This document shows, one piece after another, positions 1 to 5,126 of a DNA stretch of 5,126 bases. Numbering within the stretch: position 1 is the stretch's first letter; every line of letters starts with the position of its first letter. The notes beneath the pieces are model-generated. The model ran no database searches. It saw nothing but the letters and a program-made list of their open reading frames with translations, and was not told the DNA's origin. Source of the stretch: Pirellulales bacterium (lineage in GTDB: Bacteria; Planctomycetota; Planctomycetia; Pirellulales; Thermoguttaceae); assembly GCA_030617125.1 (NCBI GenBank), contig JAUWWA010000180.1:1-5126 (forward strand). Direction: 5' to 3'. The position numbers and the translations under genes are program-made.

Positions 1-434
1 ACCAGCGGCGACAGTACGTAGCCGACCGCCTGCCAGAACGACCAGGTGTAGAACAAGAACGGTTCCGCCCAAAGCCGCACGACCGCCCAGGGAATCCAGA
101 GCTCGGCGGCTAACAGTGCCAGCGCGCCGATGAGCAGACACACACTCAGCAGCATGACATGGGGTGGGCCGTCGCCGTGCGAGTCGGACCAGAGCCAGAA
201 CGTCCCGGCAATGATGAACGTTGCGGTGGCAATCACCTGCAAGGTCTCGGCAGCCAGAGCGACCTGGTCATGCCGCCGGAGGATTTGCCCGAGCCGGTCG
301 AGCGATTGGTGCCGGCGGCAGATCTCTTTCAACTCGTGCGGGGAGAATTCGGCCAGCGATCTCGCCCCGATCGCCGCAAGGCACGTCACGACCAAACCGG
401 TCACGGCCAGGCACAAAAACACCTCGGCGCTCAC
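1..434 (-). CDS. DUF21/CNNM-type membrane protein (CorC/HlyC-like), N-terminal part only
   Basis: The gene starts at a GTG at 434-432 and runs off the left edge; 144 residues are visible. The start is supported by a purine-rich AGGAGGAGAG about 8 bases upstream and by a GTGA overlap with the ybeY stop. Hydrophobic segments lie at about residues 4-22, 60-82 and 93-118, with a probable fourth from about 127. Between the first two is a charged cytoplasmic-looking stretch (SPHELKEICRRH) followed by HDQVALAAETLQV. This topology and its place directly after ybeY match the DUF21 (CNNM) transmembrane domain of hemolysin-C/CorC-like proteins, which normally continue into two CBS domains and a C-terminal CorC_HlyC domain. 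Those would lie outside the window. Family members are linked to Mg2+/Co2+ efflux or homeostasis. The specific substrate here is unknown, and the DUF21 part looks divergent, so the family call rests on topology, context and partial resemblance. Confidence 0.72.
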   Translation of the reverse strand, partial: MSAEVFLCLAVTGLVVTCLAAIGARSLAEFSPHELKEICRRHQSLDRLGQILRRHDQVALAAETLQVIATATFIIAGTFWLWSDSHGDGPPHVMLLSVCLLIGALALLAAELWIPWAVVRLWAEPFLFYTWSFWQAVGYVLSPL

Positions 435-895
435 GAAATGTTCTCTCCTCCTGGGTTGGACTCTTGGTAAACGCCTTTGCGGAACCATGCGAGAAACGCG
501 CGCTCCCGACGGCGCATCTCGCTTCGTTGCTGGGCCGTCATGTCGTCGTAGCCGAGCAAGTGCAGCACGCCGTGGATCACGTAGAGCAGCAACTCGACCT
601 CGGTCGGCCAACCGAACCGCGGCGCCGCAGCCAGGGCTGTCTCAGCACTGACGATCACCTCGCCCTCCACGCTCCCCTCGCCGCGATCCAGGACGAAACT
701 CAGCACGTCGGTCGGCTCGTCCACGTTGAGGTACTTCCGATGCAGCTTGCGGATCGTCAGGTCGTCGACCACCGCCAGGCTGATTTGGGCCTCGGCGACG
801 GACGCATCCTCCAGGATCATTCGCACGGCATCTCTTATCCGCTGCTCGTCGAGCGGCACGAGGCTTTGCTCGTTGGCAATTTGAACGGTAATCAC
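431..895 (-). CDS. ybeY: YbeY, rRNA maturation endoribonuclease homologue
   Basis: This 154-residue protein belongs to the UPF0054/YbeY family of single-domain metal-dependent enzymes, which act in 16S rRNA 3'-end maturation and 70S ribosome quality control. Family hallmarks are PTDVLSF at residues 61-67, GEVIVS at 78-83 and the metal site HGVLHLLGYDD at 108-118. H108 and H112 match the first two histidines of the usual H-x3-H-x5-H motif, but the third position is D118. The conserved arginine expected after the tyrosine in the N-x-x-Y-R stretch (R59 of E. coli, from memory) appears as L56. Length is normal for the family. The start is a GTG at 895; upstream in frame there is no ATG, GTG or TTG before a stop at 985-983, and MITVQIANE fits the first beta strand. 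No clear Shine-Dalgarno site precedes it because a heptad array ends five bases away. The stop overlaps the next gene's start (GTGA). Confidence 0.95.
   Translation of the reverse strand: MITVQIANEQSLVPLDEQRIRDAVRMILEDASVAEAQISLAVVDDLTIRKLHRKYLNVDEPTDVLSFVLDRGEGSVEGEVIVSAETALAAAPRFGWPTEVELLLYVIHGVLHLLGYDDMTAQQRSEMRRRERAFLAWFRKGVYQESNPGGENIS
443..452 (-). promoter_or_regulatory. Shine-Dalgarno site for the DUF21/CNNM gene
   Basis: On the minus strand this reads AGGAGGAGAG, an extended anti-16S match about 8 bases before the GTG at 434. It lies inside the last codons of ybeY. It is the strongest ribosome-binding site in the window and decides the start of the downstream gene. With the GTGA overlap it suggests translational coupling plus independent initiation. 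Confidence 0.75.
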
Positions 896-900
896 TGAGG

Positions 901-970
901 GGCAGTGGATAGTGGATAGTGGGTAGTGGGCAGTGGATAGTGGGTAGTGGGTAGTGGATAGTGGGCAGTG
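901..970. repeat. Heptanucleotide tandem array, 10 units of GRYAGTG
   Basis: Ten consecutive 7-bp units run without any indel. On the plus strand each is GGCAGTG, GATAGTG or GGTAGTG, so four bases (AGTG) and the leading G are invariant and only positions 2-3 vary. On the transcribed (minus) sense the unit is CACTRYC, giving a C-rich leader that ends five bases before the ybeY GTG. The form resembles the short tandemly repeated repetitive (STRR) heptamers known from filamentous cyanobacteria, but the unit differs. The function is unknown. Confidence 0.93.
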
Positions 971-981
971 TCCGCGAAGCG

Positions 982-1030
982 TTCATCTTTCATCATTTAC
1001 CATCCATCATTCATCCTTCATCCTTCATCA
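982..1030. repeat. Second heptanucleotide array, 7 units of TTCATCN
   Basis: Seven 7-bp units read on the plus strand as TTCATCT, TTCATCA, TTTACCA, TCCATCA, TTCATCC, TTCATCC and TTCATCA. A degenerate eighth (TTATCTT, to 1037) enters the stop codon of the HD-domain gene. On the minus sense the unit is approximately TGATGAA. The period equals that of the neighbouring GRYAGTG array but the sequence is unrelated. The two arrays are separated only by 971-981, which contains the small perfect inverted repeat CGC-GAA-GCG (973-981). Units 3 and 4 are the most diverged. Confidence 0.88.
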
Positions 1031-1035
1031 TTATC

Positions 1036-3318
1036 TTATGCCGTTCTCTGGTCGGGATACTTGATCCGGCCGTGGTAAATCGAGATGAGCGACATGACCA
1101 TACTTTTCTCGATCGTGCGGAGTTCGCGCAGCGTCAATCCACTTTCGTCGAACTGCCCGCCGTGGAGCCGTCGTTCGGCCACTTCGCGCACGAGGCTTTC
1201 GATGCGTTTCGGCGTAGGATCGACGAGCGTACGGCTGGCGCTTTCGACATTATCGGCCAGCATGAGCACGGCGGCCTCTTTGGTTTGCGGCTTGGGGCCC
1301 GGGTAACGATACGTGCTCTGATCGACGTCGCCGCCGTTGGGATCGGCCTGCTTTTGTTCGGCGGCCCGCTCGTAGAAAAACTCGACCAGCGTCGTGCCGT
1401 GATGTTGCTCGATCAGATCGATAATCGGCTGGGGCAAACGATGTTGTCGGGCGAGGTCGGCGCCATCCTTGATGTGAGCGATGATCACCAGGGTGCTCAT
1501 GGCGGGGACGAGGCCCTTGTGGCGGCTGGCCTCCTCGCCCTGGTTTTCGACGAAGTACCCCGGTTTGAGCATCTTGCCGATGTCGTGGAAGTAGGCGCCC
1601 ACGCGGCAGAGAAGTCCCCGGGCGTGGATGCTTTCGGCCGCCGCCTCGGCGATCGACCCGACGGTGACCGAGTGGTTATAGGTGCTCGGCGCGCGGCGGA
1701 CGAGTTCCTGCAACAGCGGGTGGGCTACGTCGCCAAGCTCCAGCAGGCTCAAGTCGGTCAGCACGCCGAAGAGGTGCTCGATGAACGGGAGCAGCCCGGT
1801 CATGAGGAACCCGGCGGCCAACGCCCAAAACCCGTAGTAAGCAGCGTCGAGCAGCAGCGGGCGGCCCAACGGCTGATTGTTGATCAGCCCCAAACCGATG
1901 TCCAACAACATGGCGACGGCGCCGGCAAACAGGCCGACGTAGATCAGCTTGCTTCGGCTTCGAATACGTCCCAGGCTCAGATTGGCCGTGGTGGCCACGC
2001 CGATCAGCACCAGGAAGCCTTGCAGCCCGTGGCCGATGCCCAGCGCCAGCACGAACGTGATCACGCCGGTCAACAGCAGCGAGAGTTCCTGCCGGTAGAC
2101 GATGGCCATGGTCATGCCAAAGAGCATCAACGGGAGGATCTCCGCCCGCCACATGATCTCCGCCTGCCATGCGTTGGCGGAGGGCCACCGGGCGACGGCT
2201 ACGGTAGTGACGGCCATCAGCAGGATGACGGTCAACTGCGTCACGCTGGCCAACGGTCCGCGCTGGCGGCACCGCATGTAGACGCCGCAGAGGATAAACA
2301 TGCCGAAGACCATGGCCAACACCGCGGTGGCCCGGGTGAGCTTCGCGCTTAGCGGGCGTTGCACCAGGTACGCTTGGTCCTCTCGTCGCAACCGTTTCAT
2401 CTCCGCGGAGTCGTGTTCCAACGCCTGACCTGCTTCGGCCAGCGAATCCCCGGCCTTGTAATGCATCCGCACCATCTCGACCGCCTCAGCGGCCCTGTCC
2501 TCGGCAAGCCTCGTCTCGGCTGGGTCCAGTTGCAGCGTGGGTTCGAGTTTGGGCTGGATCCAGGCGAACAGCCGGTCGGCCACCTCGGCCGATTCAAACT
2601 GCGCCAGCAGGCTTTCCCGCAGCGCCGTCCCGTCGCCTATCAGGACCTCGGAGACCTTGACAACGTTCCTTGTCTCGAGTTGATCGGCCGAATGAACGAG
2701 GATCTCCTCCTGATCGGCTTTACCGGGTGGCGGCGGCTTCGCGAGCAGGCCGCGCTGCTCGAACGGCGCAAAGGCGGCAACCAAGGCCCGATCGAAACGC
2801 GCAAGCTTCTCTCGGCCGATGAACTCCGCCCGGAACCGTTGGAACGCCTCCTGCTCGGCCTTGTCGGGCGGAGAACCCCCTTCGTCCGGCGCCGGCTGAA
2901 ACTGCGCCCACACCTGCGGATCCATATCCTCCAAGGTGGCCGCGGAGGTCAATTCCACCACGGCGTTCCGCAGCGAAGCCCGCACCTGGATGAGCGGTTC
3001 GGGATCGTGGACGTAGACGAATGGGGCTTGGTTTCGGGCGATCTGGCGGGCAGCGTTCGTGGCATCGCGGTCGTCTTGGGTAAACGCTGCACGAGCTACG
3101 ATGTTTCGCGGCGGCACGTAGCCGGTCCGGTAGGCAAACGGCGGGTCCCATGCCCGAATCACCACGACCATGGCCAACGCCATCAACAGCGCCAACGCGA
3201 TCCGCCCGAGCACGTCGCGCCGGCTCAGGCTGCTCCAAGCGCGCTCCCACTGCCCCGGCGGCAATGCCAACGACGCCACCCGCTCCGATCGTGTTCGTTT
3301 TTGACCGCTGGTGGGCAT
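1036..3318 (-). CDS. pgpH: PgpH/YqfF-family 7TM-HD protein, predicted cyclic di-AMP phosphodiesterase
   Basis: This 760-residue membrane protein has the full PgpH architecture. A first membrane helix lies at about 37-55. A large extracytoplasmic 7TMR-HDED-like region covers about 60-325. Six more hydrophobic segments fall between about 327 and 512 (roughly 330-348, 360-377, 393-408, 413-440, 459-480, 490-512). A cytoplasmic HD domain follows from about 530. The metal and catalytic residues are all present: H549 (YNHS), H578-D579 (HDIGK), H615 (AHIKDG), H639-H640 (EQHH) and D689 (LADNVES). The spacings agree with Listeria PgpH as I recall it, except for about six extra residues before D689. 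Family members hydrolyse c-di-AMP to pApA at the membrane, with a periplasmic-side sensor domain. The ATG at 3318 has GAGGAA four bases upstream and lies 18 bases after the phoH stop, so cotranscription is likely. Substrate is inferred from the family, not proven for this lineage. Confidence 0.93.
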   Translation of the reverse strand: MPTSGQKRTRSERVASLALPPGQWERAWSSLSRRDVLGRIALALLMALAMVVVIRAWDPPFAYRTGYVPPRNIVARAAFTQDDRDATNAARQIARNQAPFVYVHDPEPLIQVRASLRNAVVELTSAATLEDMDPQVWAQFQPAPDEGGSPPDKAEQEAFQRFRAEFIGREKLARFDRALVAAFAPFEQRGLLAKPPPPGKADQEEILVHSADQLETRNVVKVSEVLIGDGTALRESLLAQFESAEVADRLFAWIQPKLEPTLQLDPAETRLAEDRAAEAVEMVRMHYKAGDSLAEAGQALEHDSAEMKRLRREDQAYLVQRPLSAKLTRATAVLAMVFGMFILCGVYMRCRQRGPLASVTQLTVILLMAVTTVAVARWPSANAWQAEIMWRAEILPLMLFGMTMAIVYRQELSLLLTGVITFVLALGIGHGLQGFLVLIGVATTANLSLGRIRSRSKLIYVGLFAGAVAMLLDIGLGLINNQPLGRPLLLDAAYYGFWALAAGFLMTGLLPFIEHLFGVLTDLSLLELGDVAHPLLQELVRRAPSTYNHSVTVGSIAEAAAESIHARGLLCRVGAYFHDIGKMLKPGYFVENQGEEASRHKGLVPAMSTLVIIAHIKDGADLARQHRLPQPIIDLIEQHHGTTLVEFFYERAAEQKQADPNGGDVDQSTYRYPGPKPQTKEAAVLMLADNVESASRTLVDPTPKRIESLVREVAERRLHGGQFDESGLTLRELRTIEKSMVMSLISIYHGRIKYPDQRTA

Positions 3319-3336
3319 GGTCTTCCTCGCGCCGTG

Positions 3337-4284
3337 CTAGCGCCGTTTCTTCGGACGGAACTCGTAAGCGTGGACGATCTTCTGCACCAAGGGATGCCGG
3401 ACAATGTCGCCGCGGGTCAACTTCACCGAACGGATGCGTTCGATGTCCCGCAGGCGATCCAGGGCGTCGATCAGTCCGCTGCGCGTGTTCGGCGGCAGGT
3501 CGATCTGCGTCGTGTCGCCGGCAACCACGATCTTCGAGCCGTTGCCCATCCGTGTCAAGAACATCTTCATCTGCGCGACGGTCGTGTTCTGGGCCTCGTC
3601 GAGAATGATGAACGCCTCGCTGAGCGTGCGGCCACGCATGTACGCCAGCGGAATCACCTCGATGAGGTCCTCTTCCTTGTAGCGTTGGACCAGGTCGTAG
3701 TCCATCATATCGTACAGGGCATCCGTCAGCGGACGCAGATAGGGATTGATCTTCGCCTGCAAGTCGCCGGGCAGATAGCCGAGGCTCTCGCCCGCCTCGA
3801 CCGCCGGACGCACCAGCACGACCTTGCGAACCGTTTCCTGTCTCAGTGCGGCGGCGGCCATGGCCACGGCCAGGTACGTTTTGCCGGTCCCGGCCGGGCC
3901 GGTGCACAACACGATGTCGTGGCCGCGGATCGCGTCCAGGTATCGCCCCTGGCCGGCGCTGCGCGGCCGAATCTTGCGCCCCGCGCGGAACATCTCGATC
4001 GGCGGACACTCCAGCGATGCTTCGCCGTTGGCCACCGCGGCGAGGACGCGGACGACGTCGTCGCTGTCCAATTCACCGTGGCGATGGACATGGGCCTGGA
4101 GTTGCTCGAGGACTTCGGTCGCCGAGGCCACTGCTTGTTCGTTTCCCTCGATGTGAATGCGGCCACCGTGCGCCGAGATCTGCACGCCGAGCGCTTCACG
4201 GATTCTCCGCAGATGCTGGTCGCAGGCGCCGAACAGCGACAACAGTGCCTTGGAACTGACAACCGAAATGGCGGTTTCAATCAT
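3337..4284 (-). CDS. phoH: PhoH family ATPase (YbeZ type)
   Basis: This 315-residue P-loop NTPase is of the PhoH/YbeZ type, close to the usual family length. An N-terminal KH-like region lies at about 10-65 (SLFGACDQHLRRI, then GGRIHIEGNEQ). The ATPase core carries Walker A GPAGTGKT at 129-136, Walker B FIILDEAQN at 225-233 (D229, E230) and the PhoH/helicase-like GDTTQIDLP at 257-265, followed by LTRGDIVRHPLV at 289-300. The tail is basic (RPKKRR). The frame is open upstream to an ATG at 4371, but that would overlap the preceding gene by about 88 bases. The ATG at 4284 gives the normal N terminus MIETAIS and a TGATG stop-start junction, so it is preferred. PhoH proteins bind and hydrolyse ATP and are thought to act in RNA metabolism alongside YbeY; the exact reaction is not settled. 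No strong Shine-Dalgarno site is seen, so initiation probably depends on coupling to the upstream gene. Confidence 0.95.
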   Translation of the reverse strand: MIETAISVVSSKALLSLFGACDQHLRRIREALGVQISAHGGRIHIEGNEQAVASATEVLEQLQAHVHRHGELDSDDVVRVLAAVANGEASLECPPIEMFRAGRKIRPRSAGQGRYLDAIRGHDIVLCTGPAGTGKTYLAVAMAAAALRQETVRKVVLVRPAVEAGESLGYLPGDLQAKINPYLRPLTDALYDMMDYDLVQRYKEEDLIEVIPLAYMRGRTLSEAFIILDEAQNTTVAQMKMFLTRMGNGSKIVVAGDTTQIDLPPNTRSGLIDALDRLRDIERIRSVKLTRGDIVRHPLVQKIVHAYEFRPKKRR

Positions 4285-4649
4285 CAAAAGTCGGCCAACT
4301 CGCCGATGTAGGTGTGACAATACGGGCAGATTCGGATTCCCGCCGCAATCTCCCGATGGCAATGGTGGCAATTCTTCTTCGGTGGAGCACCATGCTTTCC
4401 CGTTGCCGACGATGACGACAGCACCGACCCATCCACCACGGGTGTCTCAGTGAAGATGGAAGAGTCGCCGGGCCTGCCACCCGCATGAGGCCCCAGAATG
4501 TCTAATATCCTGTCTTCCGACAGGTCCTCCTCGGGAAGCTCGGGGACGTGAATCCGCGCCTTGCAGACCGGACACAAGCCCGTCTTGCCGGCAAAGCTGT
4601 CCTTGACGTTCAATGCGTGCCCGTTCGGGCAGACTACACGTATCGCCAT
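4284..4649 (-). CDS. Small double zinc-ribbon protein of unknown function
   Basis: This 121-residue protein has two putative zinc-binding modules joined by a low-complexity linker. The first is CPNGH (C7, H11) with CPVC (C26, C29). The second is CHHC (C94, C97) with CPYC (C108, C111), a typical two-CxxC ribbon. Between them, an acidic segment (PELPEEDLSEDR, 37-48) is followed by a Gly/Ser-rich, probably disordered linker (about 54-90). There is no signal peptide or membrane segment, so it should be cytoplasmic. The start is an ATG at 4649 with a weak GGGGA about 9 bases upstream. Its TGA shares one base with the phoH ATG (TGATG), which implies coupled expression. It is the first gene after the apparent cdsA terminator, so it may lead the operon. 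I do not recognise a characterised homologue; a nucleic-acid or protein-binding role next to phoH and ybeY is only a guess. Confidence 0.85.
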   Translation of the reverse strand: MAIRVVCPNGHALNVKDSFAGKTGLCPVCKARIHVPELPEEDLSEDRILDILGPHAGGRPGDSSIFTETPVVDGSVLSSSSATGKHGAPPKKNCHHCHREIAAGIRICPYCHTYIGELADF

Positions 4650-4669
4650 GACCCGAAGTCCCCATACAT

Positions 4670-4734
4670 ATCATAGCGTTCCACGGCGCGGAAGATATAG
4701 CTCTTTTTGGCGTGTGCGAAAAAAGTGGCGACGG
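4670..4734 (-). promoter_or_regulatory. Candidate promoter region of the zinc-ribbon/phoH operon
   Basis: The gap between the cdsA terminator and the zinc-ribbon gene is the most AT-rich non-repeat stretch of the window. On the minus strand it holds TATATC (4699-4694), preceded by a T-run (TTTTCG at 17 bp), and TATGAT (4675-4670). Either could be a -10 element, but neither has a good TTGACA-like -35. No operator-like inverted repeat was noticed. The call rests on position and base composition more than on motif quality. Confidence 0.27.
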
Positions 4735-4759
4735 CAACAAAACGGCCCCCCTGGGGGGC
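4735..4759 (-). terminator. Probable intrinsic terminator after cdsA
   Basis: On the minus strand, directly after the cdsA TAG, GCCCCCC-A-GGGGGGC forms a perfect inverted repeat (4759-4745). Allowing a 3-5 base loop, five or six G-C pairs remain. CGTTTTGTTG follows at once, a T-rich but interrupted tract. This fits a short rho-independent terminator separating cdsA from the phoH cluster. The imperfect T-tract lowers certainty. Confidence 0.6.
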
Positions 4760-4760
4760 T

Positions 4761-5126
4761 CTATCGCCCTACCACGCCCAGCGCCCAGCAGATCCAAGCG
4801 ACCGGGGCGGCCAACAGGATCGAATCGACGATGTCCAGCACGCCGCCGAAGCCGGGCAGCCAACTGCTGGAGTCTTTGCGGCCGACGTCCCGCTTGATGA
4901 GCGACTCGGCGAGATCGCCCACCATGCCCGCGGCCCCGACAAGCAACCCAAAGGGAATCCACCCCCACAATTGGCCAGCCCGACCATGCCCCGGTACGGT
5001 CAGTGGCATCAGCCACACGAACGTCAGCCAGGAGGCGACGCAAGCGAACGTCAAGGCGCCGATCGCGCCTTCAACTGTCTTCCTGGGACTGAGCACGGGG
5101 GCCATTTTCGTACGCCCCACGAGCCG
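4761..5126 (-). CDS. cdsA: Phosphatidate cytidylyltransferase (CDP-diacylglycerol synthase), C-terminal part
   Basis: The C-terminal 121 residues are visible; the gene begins beyond the right edge. The enzyme makes CDP-diacylglycerol from CTP and phosphatidic acid at the inner membrane, the branch point of phospholipid synthesis. The segment opens with GRTKMAPVLSPRKTVEGAIG, matching the conserved G-(K/R)-x-x-(L/F)-SPKKT-x-EG stretch of CdsA. It continues through a membrane helix (ALTFACVASWLTFVWLMPL) and a second (LWGWIPFGLLVGAAGMVGD). The signature region then reads SLIKRDVGRKD...LPGFGGVLDIVDS. Against the classical CdsA signature (S-x-x-KR-x4-KD...PGHGG-x-x-DR-x-D), the histidine is F and the DR is DI, but KR, KD and both aspartates are kept. 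A final hydrophobic segment (ILLAAPVAWICWALGVV) ends the protein, as is usual for the family. A hairpin terminator follows the stop immediately, so cdsA likely belongs to a separate transcription unit from the phoH cluster. Confidence 0.93.
   Translation of the reverse strand, partial: RLVGRTKMAPVLSPRKTVEGAIGALTFACVASWLTFVWLMPLTVPGHGRAGQLWGWIPFGLLVGAAGMVGDLAESLIKRDVGRKDSSSWLPGFGGVLDIVDSILLAAPVAWICWALGVVGR

Noticed and set aside
642..986. A minus-strand frame that translates the GRYAGTG array into a PTIHYPL peptide repeat and runs on into ybeY out of frame
   Set aside because: Any heptad array without stops gives a 7-residue repeat because three units make 21 bases. The remainder is an Arg-rich shadow of ybeY, and no ribosome-binding site supports the ATG at 986.
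901..1037. A CRISPR array in the repeat-rich spacer
   Set aside because: The units are 7 bp in direct tandem with no unique spacers and no cas genes nearby.
961..2352. A 463-codon plus-strand open frame starting in the heptad arrays
   Set aside because: It lies opposite the HD domain of the PgpH homologue. Its N terminus is just translated repeat and no family resemblance is visible.
3843..4280. Minus- and plus-strand Arg/Trp-rich frames over the phoH N-terminal half
   Set aside because: These are out-of-frame shadows of phoH with atypical composition and no motif.
2359..4311. A 650-codon open frame on the plus strand, opposite phoH and the HD gene
   Set aside because: The translation is Arg/His/Gln/Leu-rich without domain features, and the opposite strand encodes two clearly conserved proteins. 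Long antisense frames are expected from GC-rich codon bias.
4285..4371. A longer PhoH starting at the ATG at 4371, 29 residues upstream
   Set aside because: It would overlap most of the zinc-ribbon C terminus, and the extra residues do not look like PhoH. The TGATG junction at 4284 gives a normal-length protein.

Overview
This GC-rich bacterial window has every recognisable gene on the minus strand, so it reads right to left. The protein set and its variants point to a planctomycete, perhaps of the Pirellula type. The clues are a CdsA ending in LPGFGGVLD, a YbeY with GYDD instead of GYDH, a small double zinc-ribbon protein in front of phoH, a divergent DUF21 protein after ybeY, and heptanucleotide arrays between genes. 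The phylum is an inference from remembered family features; no search was run.

Layout, in the direction of transcription. (1) 5126-4761: C-terminal part of cdsA (CDP-diacylglycerol synthase), cut by the window edge, with a GC hairpin and T-rich tract directly after its stop. (2) 4734-4650: a short, relatively AT-rich gap that probably holds the promoter of the next operon. (3) 4649-4284: a 121-residue protein with an N-terminal and a C-terminal zinc knuckle. (4) 4284-3337: phoH (YbeZ type), sharing one base with the previous gene (TGATG). (5) 3318-1036: a 760-residue 7TMR-HDED/7TM/HD protein of the PgpH (YqfF) family, a predicted cyclic di-AMP phosphodiesterase, 18 bases after phoH. (6) 1035-896: a 140-base spacer made almost entirely of two different 7-bp tandem arrays. 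(7) 895-431: ybeY, the rRNA-maturation endonuclease homologue. (8) 434-1: start of a DUF21/CNNM membrane protein, overlapping ybeY by GTGA and cut by the window edge.

phoH-pgpH-ybeY followed by a CorC/CNNM-type gene resembles the widespread phoH-yqfF-ybeY cluster of many bacteria and ybeZ-ybeY-ybeX of E. coli. It links ribosome and RNA maturation (PhoH, YbeY) with c-di-AMP turnover (PgpH) and probably ion transport (CNNM). Overlaps and short gaps suggest one polycistronic message from about 4650 to beyond position 1.

The core genes are ordinary. The unusual parts are the paired heptad arrays, which come within five bases of the ybeY start codon and leave it no visible Shine-Dalgarno site; the substituted active-site residues of YbeY; and the uncharacterised zinc-ribbon gene coupled to phoH. 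I saw no tRNA, rRNA, CRISPR array, insertion sequence or phage gene. Apart from the gaps described, the window is coding.
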